NCBI RefSeq assembly: GCF_013376105.1
Contig: NZ_JAAMFM010000003.1
Coordinates: 62,001-126,000 of the forward strand
Origin: Arthrobacter wenxiniae
GTDB lineage: Bacteria > Actinomycetota > Actinomycetes > Actinomycetales > Micrococcaceae
Length of the DNA: 64,000 nt
Direction of reading: 5' to 3'
The notes under the pieces are model-generated. The model had not been told where the DNA came from. It ran no database searches and was given only the letters and a program-made list of their open reading frames with translations. Shown piece after piece: positions 25,775 to 35,100 of the stretch. The position numbers and the translations under genes were made by a program. Within the stretch, counting starts at the first letter, position 1, and each line of letters opens with the position of its first letter.

Positions 25775-26488
25775 TTACGGCACGGGAGAGTCCTCGGCGG
25801 TGGTCCCGGTGTAGCGGTACAGGCGGGGCGGGCGGTGCTTGCCGCCCTGGAGGTATTCATCGGTGGCCTCGATGTGGGCCGTCTGCTTGAGCTGGCGCCG
25901 GAAGTTGGCGGGGTCCACGGTGCGGTCCAGCACGGCCTCATACACTTCGCGCACCTGGGCCAGCGTGAACTTTTCCCCGAGCAGGTGGTAGGCGATGGAG
26001 CCGTAGGCCATCTTGTTCCGCAGCCGCCAGAGGGCGTAGTCCACAATCTGGTTGTGGTCGAAGGCGAGCGTCTCCAGGCCGTCGGCCCGGAACCACTTCA
26101 CATTCTCCGATTCCAGCGCCATGTCCGCCTCCGTGGGCTGGACCATGGCCCAGTAGACGATCGAGACCACGCGCTGGGCCGGCGAGCGGTGCAGGCCGCC
26201 GAAGGCATAGAGCTGTTCGAGGTAGCTCGGCGCGAGCCCGGTGGTGTCCGCCAGGTTGCGCGCCGCCGCGTCCTGCAGCGAGTCCGCCTGGGCCAGCGGA
26301 CCGCCGGGCAGCGCCCACAGGCCCTTGAACGGCTCGCGGATGCGGCGCACCAGCGGCAGCCACAAGGTGGGGCGGCCGCTGGTCGCACTGGGGCGCAGGG
26401 CGAAAATGACCGTGGAGATGGCAAGCGCCGGAGGCTGCGCAAGGCGCTCGCTGACGTTGGCCGCACTGACAAAGGGCTGCCGTTCCAT
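25775..26488 (-). CDS. nrtR: NrtR-like NUDIX transcriptional regulator of NAD synthesis
   Basis: 237 residues. N-terminal NUDIX-like domain (LAISTVIFALRPS ... LWALPGGPLAQADSLQDAA ... LYAFGGLHRSPAQRVVSIVYWAMV), then a winged-helix C-terminus (MAYGSIAYHLLGEKFTLAQV ... VDPANFRRQLKQTAHIEAT), the NrtR architecture. The Nudix box is imperfect: its usual paired glutamates read DAAARNLAD, so it probably binds ADP-ribose rather than hydrolysing it, as known for NrtR. It stands directly upstream of nadABC in the same direction. Confidence 0.85.
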   Translation of the reverse strand: MERQPFVSAANVSERLAQPPALAISTVIFALRPSATSGRPTLWLPLVRRIREPFKGLWALPGGPLAQADSLQDAAARNLADTTGLAPSYLEQLYAFGGLHRSPAQRVVSIVYWAMVQPTEADMALESENVKWFRADGLETLAFDHNQIVDYALWRLRNKMAYGSIAYHLLGEKFTLAQVREVYEAVLDRTVDPANFRRQLKQTAHIEATDEYLQGGKHRPPRLYRYTGTTAEDSPVP

Positions 26489-26510
26489 GCCTGTCCACCC
26501 CGCTTCCACA

Positions 26511-26541
26511 GTTAAGGTAAATTTGACTAGAACTGATTCTA
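26511..26541 (-). promoter_or_regulatory. nrtR-nad promoter and candidate NrtR operator
   Basis: Leftward, a -10-like TAGAAT (26536-26541) is followed by an AT-rich imperfect palindrome at 26511-26527 (ends GTCAA...TTAAC, about 10 of 16 positions symmetric), placed just after the likely transcription start and before the nrtR ATG at 26488. Position and AT-richness suit an autoregulatory NrtR box; assignment is inference. Confidence 0.45.
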
Positions 26542-26584
26542 CGGCCCCGCGCGGGCTGACACAAATATTTCGGGAAAAAGTCGG

Positions 26585-26833
26585 ATGAAACCCGGGTCCG
26601 GCCCGGCACGTTGGGGTCGGAGCCGACGCGCACGCCCGGGACGGGAACGCCGTCGACCATGAACGGGACACCGTTCGCCGCCCGCCGCCCGCGCCGGGGT
26701 TCGGTGCCGTCCCGCCGGATGGTCCGCACGGCATCCCCCAGCAGCGGGTGGCGCATCCGCGGCCGCTGCCTCGTCCGGGGGGGGTGGGAGGTGCGGGTGC
26801 GCCGCCGGGCTCGATGGTGCGCTCAAAGTCCAT
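26585..26833 (-). pseudogene. Possible frameshifted remnant ORF upstream of nrtR
   Basis: ATG 26833 opens a frame MDFERTIEPGGAPAPPTPP that runs into an 8-C homopolymer (G8 on the plus strand, about 26777-26784). One added C joins it to a frame with coding-like third-position GC that includes MRHPLLGDAVRTIRRDGTEP and NGVPFMVDGVPVPGVRVGSD. The joined frame has no stop before nrtR, and I recognise no family. It is either decayed coding sequence or chance in GC-rich DNA. Confidence 0.22.
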
Positions 26834-27007
26834 GGCCCACCCTGCCCCGTTCCGGCAACGGGTCCCGTGCGGCGGGAGCCTGCGTACTTGGGCGTACACG
26901 CGCAGTGGGGAATAATCTCCCGTGGGGCAGGCCGCCGCGCCGCTGCCTCCCCCGGCGGCCACCCCGCCAACCCCGCCACAGGACCGCCACAGGACCGCCC
27001 CCACAGA
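26834..27007 (+). promoter_or_regulatory. Leader and promoter region of the amino-acid permease
   Basis: Holds TTGGGC (26888-26893), a 19-base spacer and TAATCT (26913-26918), a passable rightward promoter. The -35 is flanked by GTAC repeats. That would give a roughly 105-base leader, GC-rich with a doubled CAGGACCGCCA near 26980-27000. Confidence 0.35.
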
Positions 27008-27025
27008 ATGAAGGACACCCACCCC

Positions 27026-28447
27026 ATGAGCACCCAGGCTGCCACCGCCACCGCGCCGCCCGCCACCGGCCTGGGGCATTCCCTCAAGCAGCGGCAGCTG
27101 GCCATGATGGGGCTGGGCAGCGCCATCGGTGCGGGGCTGTTCCTGGGCTCCGGCAAGGGCATCGAAGCGGCCGGCCCGGCCGTCCTGGTTTCCTACCTGG
27201 CCGCCGGCACCCTCATCATCCTGGTCATGTGGGCGCTGGGCGAAATGGCCGCGGCCAACCCCAGCTCCGGCGCGTTTTCCGTCTACGCCCAAAAGGCGCT
27301 GGGCAACGTGGCCGGTTCCACGGTGGGCTGGCTGTGGTGGCTGCAGCTGGTGGTGGTGATCGCCGCAGAGGCCCTGGGCGCGGCCTCCCTGCTGGTCACG
27401 ATCTGGCCCGTGCTCCCGGTGTGGGCCCTGACCCTGGTCTTCATGGTGGTGTTCACTGCGGTCAACCTGACCAGCGTGAAGAACTACGGCGAGTTTGAGT
27501 TCTGGTTCGCGCTGCTGAAGGTGGTGGCCATCGTGCTGTTCCTGGCCTTCGGCGCCGCCCTCCTGCTCGGCTGGATCCCCGGCGCCACGTCCCCCCGCCT
27601 GGGCAACTTCACCGGCCACGGCGGCTTTGCGCCGCACGGCCTGACCGGCATCGCCACGGGACTGTTTGTGGTGGTCTTCGCCTTTGGCGGGACGGAAATT
27701 GTTGCCGTGGCCGCCGCCGAGACCAGCAACCCCGAACGCAGCGTGGCCATCGCCGTGCGCACCGTGGTGTGGCGGATCCTGGTGTTCTACATCGGCTCCA
27801 TCTTTGTCATTGCCGCGGTGCTCCCCTGGAACTCGCCGGACCTCGATTCCCCGTTTGCGGGCGTGCTGAACTCGGCCGGCATCGGCTGGGCGGGCACGGC
27901 CATCACGCTGGTGGCCGTCGCCGCCCTGCTCTCCGCCCTGAACGCGAACCTGTACGGCGCCTCCCGCATGGTGTACTCGCTGGCGGAGCGTGGCGAGGCC
28001 CCGGCCCTCTTTGCCCGGACCAGCCCTCGCCAGGTGCCGCGCGCCGCTGTGGCCGTCTCGGTGATGTTTGGTTTCGTGGCGGTGGTCCTGGAGCTGCTGT
28101 TCCCCGGCAGGATCCTGGACGCGCTGCTGAACCTGGTCGGCTCCACATGCCTCATCGTGTGGGGCACGGCCCTGGTTTCCCAGCTGGTCCTGCGCCGCCG
28201 GGCCGACCGCGACGGCACCCCGCTCCCCCTCCGCATGGCGGGCTTTCCGGTGCTGACGGGGATCGGGCTGGCCCTGCTCGCCGCGATCTTTGCGGTCGGG
28301 TTCTTCGGCGAACAAAGCCGCGCCCAGCTCATCGGGACGTTCGCACTCGTGGCGGGAATCGCCACCGCCTGCGGGCTCGCCCAGCGGCACCGGGCCGGCA
28401 GGGCGCGCCGCGAGGACGGGGCGAATTGCGTCCGTCCGGGAATGTGA
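27026..28447 (+). CDS. Amino-acid permease (APC superfamily)
   Basis: 473-residue, 12-helix secondary transporter. TM1 contains the substrate-binding signature MMGLGSAIGAGLFLGSG; LGEMAAANPSSGAFSVYA and the TM6 FGGTEIVAVAAAETSNPERSV match the AAT/GABA-permease (AnsP, ProY, GabP) group. ATG 27026 has AAGGA 10 bases upstream; an ATG at 27008 is also in frame. The specific amino acid cannot be read. Monocistronic. Confidence 0.9.
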   Translation: MSTQAATATAPPATGLGHSLKQRQLAMMGLGSAIGAGLFLGSGKGIEAAGPAVLVSYLAAGTLIILVMWALGEMAAANPSSGAFSVYAQKALGNVAGSTVGWLWWLQLVVVIAAEALGAASLLVTIWPVLPVWALTLVFMVVFTAVNLTSVKNYGEFEFWFALLKVVAIVLFLAFGAALLLGWIPGATSPRLGNFTGHGGFAPHGLTGIATGLFVVVFAFGGTEIVAVAAAETSNPERSVAIAVRTVVWRILVFYIGSIFVIAAVLPWNSPDLDSPFAGVLNSAGIGWAGTAITLVAVAALLSALNANLYGASRMVYSLAERGEAPALFARTSPRQVPRAAVAVSVMFGFVAVVLELLFPGRILDALLNLVGSTCLIVWGTALVSQLVLRRRADRDGTPLPLRMAGFPVLTGIGLALLAAIFAVGFFGEQSRAQLIGTFALVAGIATACGLAQRHRAGRARREDGANCVRPGM

Positions 28448-28563
28448 CTAGCGTCTCTGGTGGACGGTGTGCTCAACGGCGCGCATGCCGTTCCGACGTT
28501 GGCCCTGGATTTCGCTAGTGTGGATGTACGACGGCGGCACGCGCCTCCGCGGGAAAGGTCACC

Positions 28564-29382
28564 ATGTCTGCCCTTGGCAAGCACCAGGCCGCTGCGGCCC
28601 TGCACACCATTGAAGGTGCCAACGCCGGGTTGAACGTCGCAGCCTTCGACCCGGATTTCCCCGTGCCGCTGCCCCCGGTCTTCCTCATTCACGGCTTTGC
28701 CTCCTCGATCGACCTCAACTGGGTCAAGAGCGGCTGGGTGGCCGCCCTGAACCGGGCCGGGCGCCGCGTGCTCTCGGTGGACCTGCCCGGCCACGGCAGG
28801 AGCGCCGCCCCGGTGGACCTGGACTCCTACACGCCCGGGAAGATCCGCGCCGACCTTCTCCAGGTGCTCATCGATGAAGGCGTACGCCCGCTGCGCGACG
28901 GCGACCCCACCTCCGGCGTGGACCTCATCGGTTACTCGCTGGGGTCCCGGCTGGCCTGGGAGTTTGGCGCGACGCAGCCGGAGCTGGTGCGCCGGATGGT
29001 GCTGGGCGGCCCCAACCCGCACGACCCCCTCGCCGACTTTGACCTGGCCGCCGCGCAGAACTTCCTCAACGACGGCACCCCCATTGCGGACAAGTCCACG
29101 GCCTGGCTGCTGAACATGGCGCAGCTGGTGCCCTCGAATGACATCTTTGCGCTGCTGGCCATGGTCCAGGCCGTCAAGCTTGAGCCGTTCGACCCGACCG
29201 ATGCCGTGCCCAAAATGCCCATCCTCCTCGTGGCCGGCGACCAGGACGAACGCGCCAGGTCAATGACCCGGCTGGCCGAGCTCAGCGGCCGGGCCGAACA
29301 GCGCATCGTCGCCGGGCGGACCCATGAAAACACGGTGACCTCCCGGGAATTCAAGGACGCCGCCGTCGCGTTCCTGGACTAG
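28564..29382 (+). CDS. Alpha/beta hydrolase
   Basis: 272 residues, cytosolic. Oxyanion segment PVFLIHGFASS, VLSVDLPGHGRS, nucleophile elbow LIGYSLGSRLAW (Ser), acid residue in LLVAGDQDERA, and the catalytic His in GRTHENTVTS. The fold and motifs are clear; the substrate is not. AAAGG lies 6 bases before the ATG. The phosphoribosyltransferase gene starts 17 bases after the stop, so the two are probably co-transcribed. Confidence 0.88.
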   Translation: MSALGKHQAAAALHTIEGANAGLNVAAFDPDFPVPLPPVFLIHGFASSIDLNWVKSGWVAALNRAGRRVLSVDLPGHGRSAAPVDLDSYTPGKIRADLLQVLIDEGVRPLRDGDPTSGVDLIGYSLGSRLAWEFGATQPELVRRMVLGGPNPHDPLADFDLAAAQNFLNDGTPIADKSTAWLLNMAQLVPSNDIFALLAMVQAVKLEPFDPTDAVPKMPILLVAGDQDERARSMTRLAELSGRAEQRIVAGRTHENTVTSREFKDAAVAFLD

Positions 29383-29398
29383 CCCGGACCCGGCCGGC

Positions 29399-30130
29399 AT
29401 GGGGTACAGCGCAGAACCGCGGCCGTGGCAGCCGTTCCTGGACAGGAACGACGCCGGGTCCCGGCTGGGGAGGGCCCTGCGGCCCCCGGCGGGCTCGGTC
29501 CGCGGCGGCGCCCTGGTGCTGGGTCTCGCCCGCGGCGGCGTTCCCGTTGCCGCGGGGGTGGCGCGGGCGCTCGGGCTGCCGCTGGGCGTGCTGGTGGTCC
29601 GCAAGCTGGGGGTCCCCGGCTCGCCGGAGGTGGCTTTTGGCGCCGTGGCCACGTATGCGGGCACGACAGCGGGCACCCACCTGGATCGCACCGTCCGGGA
29701 GTTGCGGCGCCACGGCTACGGGGCGGAGGAACTTGACCAGGTCGAGCGGGATGAACGCGCCGAACTGGCGCGTCGCCAGGCCCTGTACGCCCGCGGCACG
29801 CAGGAGCCTGTGGCCGGGCGGACCGTGCTGCTGTGCGACGATGGCCTCGCCACGGGCGCCACCATGCGCGCCGCCGTCACGCTCATGCGGGATGCGGGTG
29901 CGGCCGAGGTGCTGGCGTGCGTGCCCGCCGCGCCGCGGCAGGTGTGCGCGGAGCTGCTCGACGTTGCGGACCGCGTGGTCTGCCTTCAGCCGTGGCCCAC
30001 CCTGCGTGCCGTCAGCGAGGCGTACCTGCGGTTTGGGCAGGTGGGCGACGCCGAGGTCCTCGCGCTGCTGGGTGGTTCCGGGCCGCCGTCGTACGGGCCC
30101 GGGGACGCCGGCCCGCAACCAGGGCAGTGA
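29399..30130 (+). CDS. Phosphoribosyltransferase-domain protein
   Basis: 243 residues with a type I PRTase fold. The PRPP loop reads VLLCDDGLATGATM (about residues 141-154); LVLGLARGGVPVAAGVA and LPLGVLVVRKLGVPG are the N-terminal loops. It resembles the group often found with dienelactone-hydrolase-like partners, and here it follows an alpha/beta hydrolase. The base substrate is unknown. No clear Shine-Dalgarno; translation may be coupled to the hydrolase. Confidence 0.82.
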   Translation: MGYSAEPRPWQPFLDRNDAGSRLGRALRPPAGSVRGGALVLGLARGGVPVAAGVARALGLPLGVLVVRKLGVPGSPEVAFGAVATYAGTTAGTHLDRTVRELRRHGYGAEELDQVERDERAELARRQALYARGTQEPVAGRTVLLCDDGLATGATMRAAVTLMRDAGAAEVLACVPAAPRQVCAELLDVADRVVCLQPWPTLRAVSEAYLRFGQVGDAEVLALLGGSGPPSYGPGDAGPQPGQ

Positions 30131-30275
30131 CTTCCCGGGCCGTGCAGGGCTCACCCCCGTCCCGCTGCGCGGCGACGGGACGCCGGCGGACGCCGGGCGC
30201 CGGGGTGGCCGGCCTGCCGGAACCATCAGCCGGGCCCCCTGTCCGCTTGTTGCCTCAAAGCAGTCCCTCCGCCCG

Positions 30276-30304
30276 TGGACGCACCCGGCCTGGACGTCTA
30301 AAAT
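30276..30304 (+). promoter_or_regulatory. Promoter of the zinc-ribbon gene
   Basis: TGGACG (30276-30281), 17-base spacer, TAAAAT (30299-30304). A 45-base leader with an AAAGGG ribosome-binding sequence leads to ATG 30350. Confidence 0.55.
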
Positions 30305-30349
30305 GGTCACCACAAAATTCCTGCGCATGCCAGGAAAGGGTGATGAACC

Positions 30350-30655
30350 ATGCGAGGCAAACAGCGAACCATCGACAGTGCACTGCTGGGGCCCATGATC
30401 CAGGAAGAAACGGCGTACCCCCTCTGGTGCGACCATTGCGGAACGGACGCGTACATCCTCATCGAATCGGTGCGGCGGCGGCATTTCGCCCCGGCGGACC
30501 ACCTCGACGTGACCTACTTCTGCTCGCAATGCGACGCGATCTACGGCCATCTTGTCAAGGAGTCCGAGATCAAGGCGGAATTCATGGCCGCCATCGCCGT
30601 GGCGGGGCGTCCGCAGGCCATTGCGGAGGATGCCGGCTTCACCGAAGCGTCCTGA
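30350..30655 (+). CDS. Small zinc-ribbon protein of unknown function
   Basis: 101 residues. Two knuckles, WCDHCG (about residue 26) and FCSQCD (about residue 58), form a four-cysteine zinc ribbon; between them is YILIESVRRRHFAPADHLDV. The C-terminal third is helical (ESEIKAEFMAAIAVAG). No catalytic motif. Such proteins are common in Arthrobacter as conserved hypotheticals. The convergent MFS gene ends 48 bases beyond its stop. Confidence 0.8.
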   Translation: MRGKQRTIDSALLGPMIQEETAYPLWCDHCGTDAYILIESVRRRHFAPADHLDVTYFCSQCDAIYGHLVKESEIKAEFMAAIAVAGRPQAIAEDAGFTEAS

Positions 30656-30703
30656 ACCGCGCCGGACTCAACGTACACAGGTGGTCACGGCGCGGGAAGT
30701 GCC

Positions 30704-32008
30704 CTAGTCCCTGGCCCGGCGCAGCACCGCGGCGGCCACCAGGCCCAGCAGCAGCAGGGCCCCGGCGGCGGCCACGGGAACAATGAAGGCCGTCTGGTAG
30801 CCCGCGGACTGCGCCAGTGCGCCCGCGATCGAGGAACCCAGCGCGGTCCCGGCGACAATGCCGCTGGCCAACGCCGTCATGACCGTGCCCATCCACTGCG
30901 GCGGCGCGATGACGCTGCCCACGCTGAAGACGGTGACCATGGTGGGCCCCACCGGGATGCCAACCAGCAGCAGCACCACGATCATGGCTCCCAGGCTGTC
31001 CGGAACGAAGAACGCTGCCGAGCCGGCGGCCATGAGCACGGCGGCCAGCACCCACCGCCACGCGTAGGTGAAGGCGGCGGGCCAGTAGGCCACGGACAGG
31101 GCCGCGACGGCCGAGCTGGCGCCCATGACGGCGTACATGAGCCCGGCCTGGTCCACCGAACCGTGGACGCCGGTAAACGCCGTCAGGGCAGTCTGGGAGG
31201 AGCCGAAGAAGGTCCCCATGCACAGCATGCCGGCCACCGGGACGGCGACCCTGGCCCATTTGACCGATTCCTGCGGGACGTACCCGGCGTTGCCGGAGGA
31301 GGAGGTTTTTCGGGTCGCCACGGCGGCGTGCGTGGGGTGGACCGCGAAGAGCGTCACGAGCGTCACGGTCATGGTGGCGGCCAGGACCAGCGGGAGCCAC
31401 GGCGTCACCAGCGAGGCCAGCAGGCCCACCAGGGCCGGCCCCAGGACGAACGTGATCTCGTCCGCGGTGCCTTCCAGGGACAGCGCCGTGTCCATCACGG
31501 CGCCGCGCTGCTCCTTCGGAAGCCGGCGGCTCAGGGCCATCCAGCGCACGCGGGACAGCGGCCCCACCTGGGGCGACGTGGCCCCGGCCAGCAGCGTGGT
31601 GGCCAGCACCGCCCAGGTTGCGGCGGGGCTGAAGTCCGGTGTGGCGTACACGAGGACGACCGCGGCGCCCACGATCAGGGCATTGGCCACGGCGGCGGCA
31701 ATGAGGACGGGCTTTTGGCCCAGCCGGTCCGCCACGTAGCCGAGCAGCGGCGCGCCGATGGCGGCGCCGACGCCGACGGATCCGGCAGCGAACCCGCCGA
31801 TGGCATAGGACTTGCTGACCGCCGTGACCAGGGTGAGGACGCCGATGGTGAGCATGGCAAGGGGGACGCGGGCGAACAGCCCCAGAGGGATGTAGGAGTT
31901 GCCTGCCAGGCGCGGCAGCATGCCGAAGCGGCCCGCATTTTTGGCGGGCCTGGCGGGATTGTGCGCGTCCGCGGTGCCTGCGGACGTGGAATTGCGGGTG
32001 GTCATCAT
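30704..32008 (-). CDS. MFS transporter
   Basis: 434 residues, 12 membrane helices. The A-motif region reads GYVADRLGQKPVLIAA between helices 2 and 3; the large loop after helix 6 contains TRKTSSSGNAGYVPQESVKW. Likely a drug/proton antiporter, but the substrate is unknown. ATGATG at 32008/32005 gives two possible starts, with no clear Shine-Dalgarno. Confidence 0.85.
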   Translation of the reverse strand: MMTTRNSTSAGTADAHNPARPAKNAGRFGMLPRLAGNSYIPLGLFARVPLAMLTIGVLTLVTAVSKSYAIGGFAAGSVGVGAAIGAPLLGYVADRLGQKPVLIAAAVANALIVGAAVVLVYATPDFSPAATWAVLATTLLAGATSPQVGPLSRVRWMALSRRLPKEQRGAVMDTALSLEGTADEITFVLGPALVGLLASLVTPWLPLVLAATMTVTLVTLFAVHPTHAAVATRKTSSSGNAGYVPQESVKWARVAVPVAGMLCMGTFFGSSQTALTAFTGVHGSVDQAGLMYAVMGASSAVAALSVAYWPAAFTYAWRWVLAAVLMAAGSAAFFVPDSLGAMIVVLLLVGIPVGPTMVTVFSVGSVIAPPQWMGTVMTALASGIVAGTALGSSIAGALAQSAGYQTAFIVPVAAAGALLLLGLVAAAVLRRARD

Positions 32009-32118
32009 TTATCCGGTCAACAAAAGGGTGCGCACCGTCCCTGCCACCCGGTGCACCCGACCCAAATACACGTGCCAGTCTACCGGGCCGGCCCGCTTCC
32101 CGGTCCCCCGGGAACGGT

Positions 32119-35100
32119 TCATGCCGTCCCCACGGCCAGCGTTGACCCGTTGCGGCCCTTGGCGACCTGCAGGTGGACGGGAATCCGCGTCTTCATCTCC
32201 GCGACGTGGCTGACCAGCCCCACCACCCGGCCGCCGTCGCGCAATCCTTCCAGCGCGTCCATGACCTGGTCCAGGGATTCCTCGTCCAGGCTGCCAAAGC
32301 CCTCGTCCACGAACAAGGTTTCGATGTCCAGGCCGCCGGATTCCTGCTGCACCACGTCCGCGAGCCCCAGCGCGAGGGAGAGCGACGCCATGAACGACTC
32401 CCCGCCGGACAGTGTGGCGGTGTCCCGGCTGCGCTGCGTCCATTCATCCACCACTTCAAGGCCCAGGCCGGACTTCCGGTTTCCCCCGGCCTTCGCGTCC
32501 GAGTGGCTGAGCGTGTAGCGCTGGCCGCTCATGGTGGACAGCCGCACGGATGCGGCGAGGGCCACCTGCTCCAGCCGGGCTGCCAGGACGTAGCTGGTCA
32601 GCGTCATCTTCAACCGGTTGTCCCCGCCCCCACGGACGGCCTCGGCCAGCCCTGACACCAGCGCGGCCCGCTCCCGCAGCGGCGCCACGAGGGCCTCGCG
32701 GGAGGCGAAGGCAGCGGCCGTTTCCGCCACCTGCTCCCCCGCCCGCCGCGCCAGGCCCAGGTGCACGGCAGCCGCCTGGGCGGCGGCCCCGAGGCGCCGG
32801 GCGTCCTCGCGCCACCCTGCCAGGTCCCCGGCGGACGGCACCCGGACGCCCCGCGCCGCCTCGAGGGCGGCCTGGGCCACTTCCGCCCGTTCCAGTTGTG
32901 CCGTGTTGAGCGTGCCGTCCCGGTCAAAGGCGGCCAGCCGCTCCTGCCGGGCGGACGCCTCCGGCTTTGCCAGCAGCGCCGCGCGGACCTCCTCCGCGTC
33001 GGCGAAGGTGCTGTCCGCCAGCGCATCCGCCAGGGCGGACGCCGCATGGCTGGCAGCCTCGGCCGCCGATTCCTGCCGGCGCAGCGCGTCCGTCAGCGCC
33101 GAGGCGGCCCGCTGGGCAGCCTCCACCGCGTGCAGCCGTTCCGCCAGTGTGTCGTAACCGGCGCGGGCCGCGGCGAGCTCGCCCTCCAGCTGCGCCGCTT
33201 TCTGGGCGAGCGCGGCATTTCCCGCAGTCAGGGACGCCACGCGCTGCGTGCCCGCGAGCAATGCCGACTGGGCGCGCGCCACGCCAGCTTCCAGGACGTC
33301 CGTCTCTGCGGAAAGGGCCGACAGCCGGTCTTGCGCCGCAACGGCCGTGTCCAGCACATCCTTGGCACGGACGACGGCGGCGCCGGCCTCCCCTGCCTCG
33401 CCGTCGCCTCCGCGTTCAGCCAGGACGGCGAGCGCCTGACGGGCCGTTGCCAGTGCGGCGTGCGATTCAACGGCGCGCTTCTCGGCCTTGTCGCTGGCCG
33501 CCTTGGCGGCCTTTTCCGCCTGGACCGCCCCGGTGCCGGGCCCGGCCAGTTCCGAGGGCGCCGGATGGACCGTGCTGCCGCATACCTGGCAGGGCTCGCC
33601 ATCCACCAGCAGGGCGGCCAGTTCCCCTGCCGCCAGGAAGTGGCGGCGTTCCACGGCGTCCAGCCAGGCCTGCCTGGCGCCAACCGCCGCCTCACGGGAC
33701 CCGAGGTCGGCGGCGGCGAGCGTGTCCACCTCGGCCGACTGCCGGGCATGCCCTGCGATGCTGTCAACCAGCCGTGTGGCGGCCAGGTGCCGCTCGGCGG
33801 CCTGTTCGACCGGGACGGCGCTGCCGCGAAGCGCCGAAAGTTCGGCCTTGACCTCCAGCAGGCGGGCCTTGCCCCGGACTTCGGCACCGCGCTGTTCGGC
33901 GACGCCCGCCGTGGCGGCAACGAGGTCCCGTTCTCCCGCGGCAAGGTCCGCGGCGGCACGGGCCAGGCGCTGTTCGCCGGGCATCGCCGCCGCGACGGCG
34001 GCCAACTGGCCGGCCAGGGCCTGCTCCACGCGCGCCAGCAGCGGAAGGTCCGGTGCCGCGGCGCCGCCGCCGGCCAGGGATCCGGCCAGGCCTGAGGCCA
34101 GCGCGTTCGCGGCAAAGTCTTCACGGGCCAGCTGCGCCCCGGCCTCCGCGCCTGCGCAGGCGCTGGCGGTGGCGGAGGCAGCGGCCACCACGGCGGAGAG
34201 GACCTCTGCCTCATGGTGGCGTTGCAGCGACTCCCGCCACTTCCCGGCATCGCCGGTGAGCGCCGCCAGGCGTACCTGTTCGGCCAGGGCGGCTTCACGC
34301 AGGGCGTGGCGGGACTGGCACCGTTCGGCCTCGACGACGGCCTCGGCAGCCTCCCGGGCCGCGCCGGCCGCCGCGTCGGCGTCGGCCGCGGCCAGCTGCA
34401 CGGCCCGCTCCAGCGAGGCGGACAGCCACGTCAACAGCTCCGCCCCGGTGGAATCCAGGCCGGCGCCGTCACCATCGCCTTCCCCCGCCAGCAGCCCCGC
34501 CTGGGCCAGGGCCGCGGAGGCCTGGCTGCGGGCCAGCTCCTCGAGCGAGCCGAGCTGGGCCAGCCCCGACGCCACCTGGGCGGCGGCTTCACGGGATTCG
34601 GCGTTGAGCCGGATTTCCAGGCCCTGGTAAATTTCGGTGCCGAACAGCTTCTCCAGCAGTTCCTCGCGGTCCTTGGCGCTCGCCCGCAGGAACGCGGCGA
34701 ATTCGCCCTGGGCCAGCAGGATCACCTTGGTGAACTGCTCCATGTTCATGCCCAGCAGCCGCTGGATCTCGCTGGCGGCCTCGTCGTTGCGCTGGGACAG
34801 CGGCAGCCATTCGCCGCCGGCCCATTCGCGCAGCTGCGTGCTGGCCTGCTCCCGGGTGGTGCCGGTGCCGCGCTTGGCCGGGCGCATCCACTCGGGGCTG
34901 CGGCGCACTTCCAGCCGGCGGCCGCCGGCACTGAACTCGCACACCACCTCGGGGCCCACGCCGTCGGCGGCGTGGTGGCTGCGCAGGCTCTTCAGGGCGT
35001 CGTTCCGGGCCCCGGGAATCCTGCCATAGAGGGCGTAGGCCACGGCATCCAGCACGCTGGTCTTGCCGGCGCCGGTGGGGCCGTTGAGCAGGAACAGCCC

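Noticed and set aside
24301-26046. nadA start far upstream, inside nrtR
   Set aside because: The 109 extra codons are out-of-frame nrtR sequence; ATG 25719 has a proper GGAG site.
25775-28390. Very long leftward frame spanning nrtR and the permease
   Set aside because: Only its last 237 codons form a recognisable protein (NrtR-like); the rest is antisense to the permease gene.
28515-28521. TAGTGT hexamer before the alpha/beta hydrolase as a leaderless promoter
   Set aside because: It lies about 43 bases from the ATG, which has its own AAAGG site, so it does not fit the 6-7-base pattern. It could still be an ordinary -10.
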